Source: Candidatus Dormiibacterota bacterium (lineage in GTDB: Bacteria > Chloroflexota > Dormibacteria > Dormibacterales > Dormibacteraceae). From it: a DNA stretch of 32,500 bases. Shown here in pieces: positions 29,969 to 32,500 of the stretch. A program made the translations under genes and the position numbers. The notes below the pieces were generated by a model, which searched no databases, was not told the DNA's origin, and was given only the letters and a program-made list of their open reading frames with translations. Position 1 is the stretch's first letter. Each line of letters opens with the position of its first letter. The DNA lies in contig CATPBP010000007.1 in the NCBI GenBank assembly GCA_955652675.1, forward strand, positions 83,354 through 115,853. The letters run 5' to 3'.

Positions 29969-30201
29969 CAGGACGCGGCCTCCGCCACCAGCTGGACCAA
30001 CACATCGTCGGCGTGCAGTCCGTCCAGGTGGTTGAGCAGCGTACCCACCGCCTCCCAGAGCGCCGCCTGGGCGCCCTGGTCGTACGGGTGGCTACCTACG
30101 TCTTCGTGGCGGACGCGGACTTCGTCGAGGTGACCCTGCTGCGTGCAGGGCGTCCAGCTCGGGGATTCCGAGCACGCGGAGGATGCGTGTACAGTCGCCA
30201 T
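29968..30201 (-). CDS. Hypothetical island protein, first gene of the minus operon
   Basis: This 77-residue frame has a good ribosome binding site (AAGGAG, 5 nt before ATG 30201). From residue 24 on (HLDEVRVRHEDVGSHPYDQGAQ) it looks like a real protein. Residues 5-23 (HASSACSESPSWTPCTQQ) do not; the neighbouring frame there reads TRILRVLGIPELDALHAAG with much better codon use. A compensating pair of one-base indels is the simplest explanation. The family is unknown. The gene leads a five-gene overlapping operon. Confidence 0.5.
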   Translation of the reverse strand: MATVHASSACSESPSWTPCTQQGHLDEVRVRHEDVGSHPYDQGAQAALWEAVGTLLNHLDGLHADDVLVQLVAEAAS

Positions 30202-30272
30202 GAGATCTCCTTGTGAGAGGCGGTCTTGGCCGTCGCGCTTCGCTTGCAGGCCAGCGCGGCGGCATTTCTTTG

Positions 30273-30286
30273 GGTCGGTTCCGACC
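30273..30286. promoter_or_regulatory. Inverted repeat upstream of the island operon
   Basis: GGTCGG-TT-CCGACC lies about 72-85 nt upstream of the first gene of the minus operon, in a 128-bp gap. It could be an operator for that operon. The arms are short, so chance cannot be excluded. Confidence 0.3.
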
Positions 30287-30329
30287 GGATCAGATCAGCT
30301 CATAGGCGCCGCCCCCCAGCCCGCGGCGG

Positions 30330-30913
30330 TCATGCCTGCCACCAGTTGCCAAGGAACACCTGCTGCCCCAGCTCCAGGGTCATGCGACCGTTGCAAATGG
30401 CTGCTTTGACACGGTTCTCGATCTTGTCCTTGGACTGCGCCCCCGAGCCTGGCCTGGCGATTCCCTGCGGGTGTTGGCTGTCCTGCTCCCAGGGCTCGGG
30501 CCAGAGATCGGTCAGGTCGCGGGGGCGCGCCTCCGACCTCGAGGGGTATGCGGTGGTCGAGTTCATAGAGGCTGCCGTCGGAGGGAGATGCCATAGCGGC
30601 CGAGGACCTCGCCTTTGAGCCGGGCCGACTGGTGGCGGTCAGGCCTGACAGTCGAGGGCCAGCCTGTCTTGCAGATCGTCCGACCCAACACCTCCGGATC
30701 CCGAGTGATGTCACCGTTCAGGGCGCCAGGAGAACAGGCAGGGTCAGGCAGGCTATCGGCCGCCTGCAAGTGACAGGACGCAGGGGCGCTTGATTGCCGG
30801 GCCGCTGTCGCGGATGAAGAACCCGGAGACGAGTGATTGGTGGTCGCTGCTGCCGGCCTTGAGCACGCGAGAGCCGTCAGAAGCGCAAGGGCTGCGAGGG
30901 ACGCAGTGTTCAT
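30330..30913 (-). pseudogene. Frameshifted secreted HNH-like protein gene
   Basis: ATG 30913 begins a signal peptide (MNTASLAALALLTALACS), then a spacer, then CSPGALNGDITRDPEVLGRTIC, RLKGEVLGRYGIS. The next frame continues SDGSLYELDHRIPLEVGGAP, and the third frame RDLTDLWPEPWE to the end QVFLGNWWQA at 30330. Removing one C from a CCC run near 30591 and one from a CCCCC run near 30523 restores a single protein of about 190 residues with the HNH-like ELDHxIPLExGG motif, a family I know from secreted proteins of many bacteria. Both breaks are +1 at C runs, so sequencing error is a real alternative to decay. Confidence 0.6.
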
Positions 30914-30954
30914 GCTGGCGCCGTCCGGGGCACAATGGCGTCGAGGTCCTCACG

Positions 30955-31380
30955 ATGACCGACGCCATGATCCTGGCCGTGCTGCTGCCTCTGGGCCTGC
31001 TGGGCCTCGTCCTCTGGCTGGGCTCGGCCTGGCTGCAGGGCTACCTCAAAGGGCGCCGGGAGGAGCGGGAGTTGGAGGAGGCCGAGGAGGAGGAGGTTGA
31101 GCGGATCCGCAGCAGGGATGCCCAGCGCGCCGGGGAGCTTTCCAGCTGGCTTCGCAGCGGCTCTCTGCCCACCACCGTCATGCGGACTTACCCCACGCCC
31201 GATGAGCTGAGCTGGGACTGGGCACGCCTGCGCGATGTCGGGTACCGGATGGACCATGACCCGGTCGTGCTGGACGACAGCGAGCTGATGGTCAACTACT
31301 CGCTGCCCGGGCCGAGCCGCCAGCCGGAGTCGACTACGCTGCGCGTGGTGAGCCAAGACCTGCCGTCGCCGCCGAAGTAG
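30955..31380 (+). CDS. Membrane-anchored coiled-coil protein
   Basis: This is a 141-residue protein. Residues about 5-28 (MILAVLLPLGLLGLVLWLGSAW) form one transmembrane helix. A charged coiled coil follows at about 33-55 (GRREERELEEAEEEEVERIRSR), then a folded-looking C-terminal domain of about 80 residues. ATG 30955 is chosen because GAGG lies 8 nt upstream. The frame is open further up but overlaps the divergent secreted protein gene. The function is unknown; single-helix proteins with cytoplasmic coiled coils occur in conjugative elements. It ends 1 bp before the convergent replication-relaxation gene. Confidence 0.65.
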   Translation: MTDAMILAVLLPLGLLGLVLWLGSAWLQGYLKGRREERELEEAEEEEVERIRSRDAQRAGELSSWLRSGSLPTTVMRTYPTPDELSWDWARLRDVGYRMDHDPVVLDDSELMVNYSLPGPSRQPESTTLRVVSQDLPSPPK

Positions 31381-31381
31381 C

Positions 31382-32500
<1,119 letters not shown>

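Overview
This is a GC-rich bacterial chromosome segment. Genes are packed with 1, 4 or 11 bp overlaps, GTG and TTG starts are frequent, and many start codons lie only 5-11 nt downstream of a TANNNT-type -10 box, which suggests leaderless mRNAs. The style and gene set (membrane-anchored YvcK, rplI-dnaB-purA, DUF5808, RidA) fit an uncultured Terrabacteria lineage such as Dormibacterota/Chloroflexota or deep Actinomycetota. That assignment is inference; the window holds no rRNA.

Region 1 (1-2730, minus strand): a tetrapyrrole operon made of a MerR/excisionase-type HTH regulator, hemA and the start of hemC, all overlapping by 4 bp. It is preceded by a small LuxR-type regulator whose leader carries two strong hairpins, one of them a complete intrinsic terminator.

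Region 2 (about 2890-11310, plus strand): a compact assimilatory sulfate operon. It encodes sulfite reductase (cysI), 4Fe-4S APS reductase (cysH), an SsuABC/TauABC-type transporter, an APS kinase-ATP sulfurylase fusion, a siroheme synthase and a 43-residue ORF. Every junction overlaps. Together the products would import an oxidised sulfur compound, activate it, reduce it to sulfide, and make the siroheme that CysI needs.

Region 3 (11314-24583): housekeeping and hypothetical genes. They are an acyl-CoA synthetase, a DUF1232 protein, bL9, DnaB, PurA, an RnfD/NqrB-like membrane protein, a secreted Asp-box beta-propeller, a decayed DUF559 nuclease, a membrane protein divergent from RidA, YvcK with a duplicated upstream mini-ORF, a DUF5808 protein and an S9 peptidase. 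Three convergent pairs here share the same palindromic CTAG as both stop codons.

Region 4 (24704 to beyond 32500): an integrated mobile element next to a tRNA-Gln(CTG) gene. It has a tyrosine integrase with palindromic flanking sites, a lower-GC decayed membrane protein gene, a minus-strand operon of four small genes ending in an unusual DnaB-N-terminal-domain/DUF3987 fusion, a frameshifted secreted HNH-like gene, a coiled-coil membrane protein, and a replication-relaxation protein that runs off the window through a Pro-Glu hexanucleotide repeat. The far attachment site is not in the window. The most unusual items are the DnaB-N/DUF3987 fusion with its 22-bp coding hairpin, the duplicated yvcK start, the recurrent CTAG convergent stops, and a symmetric divergent -10 element.
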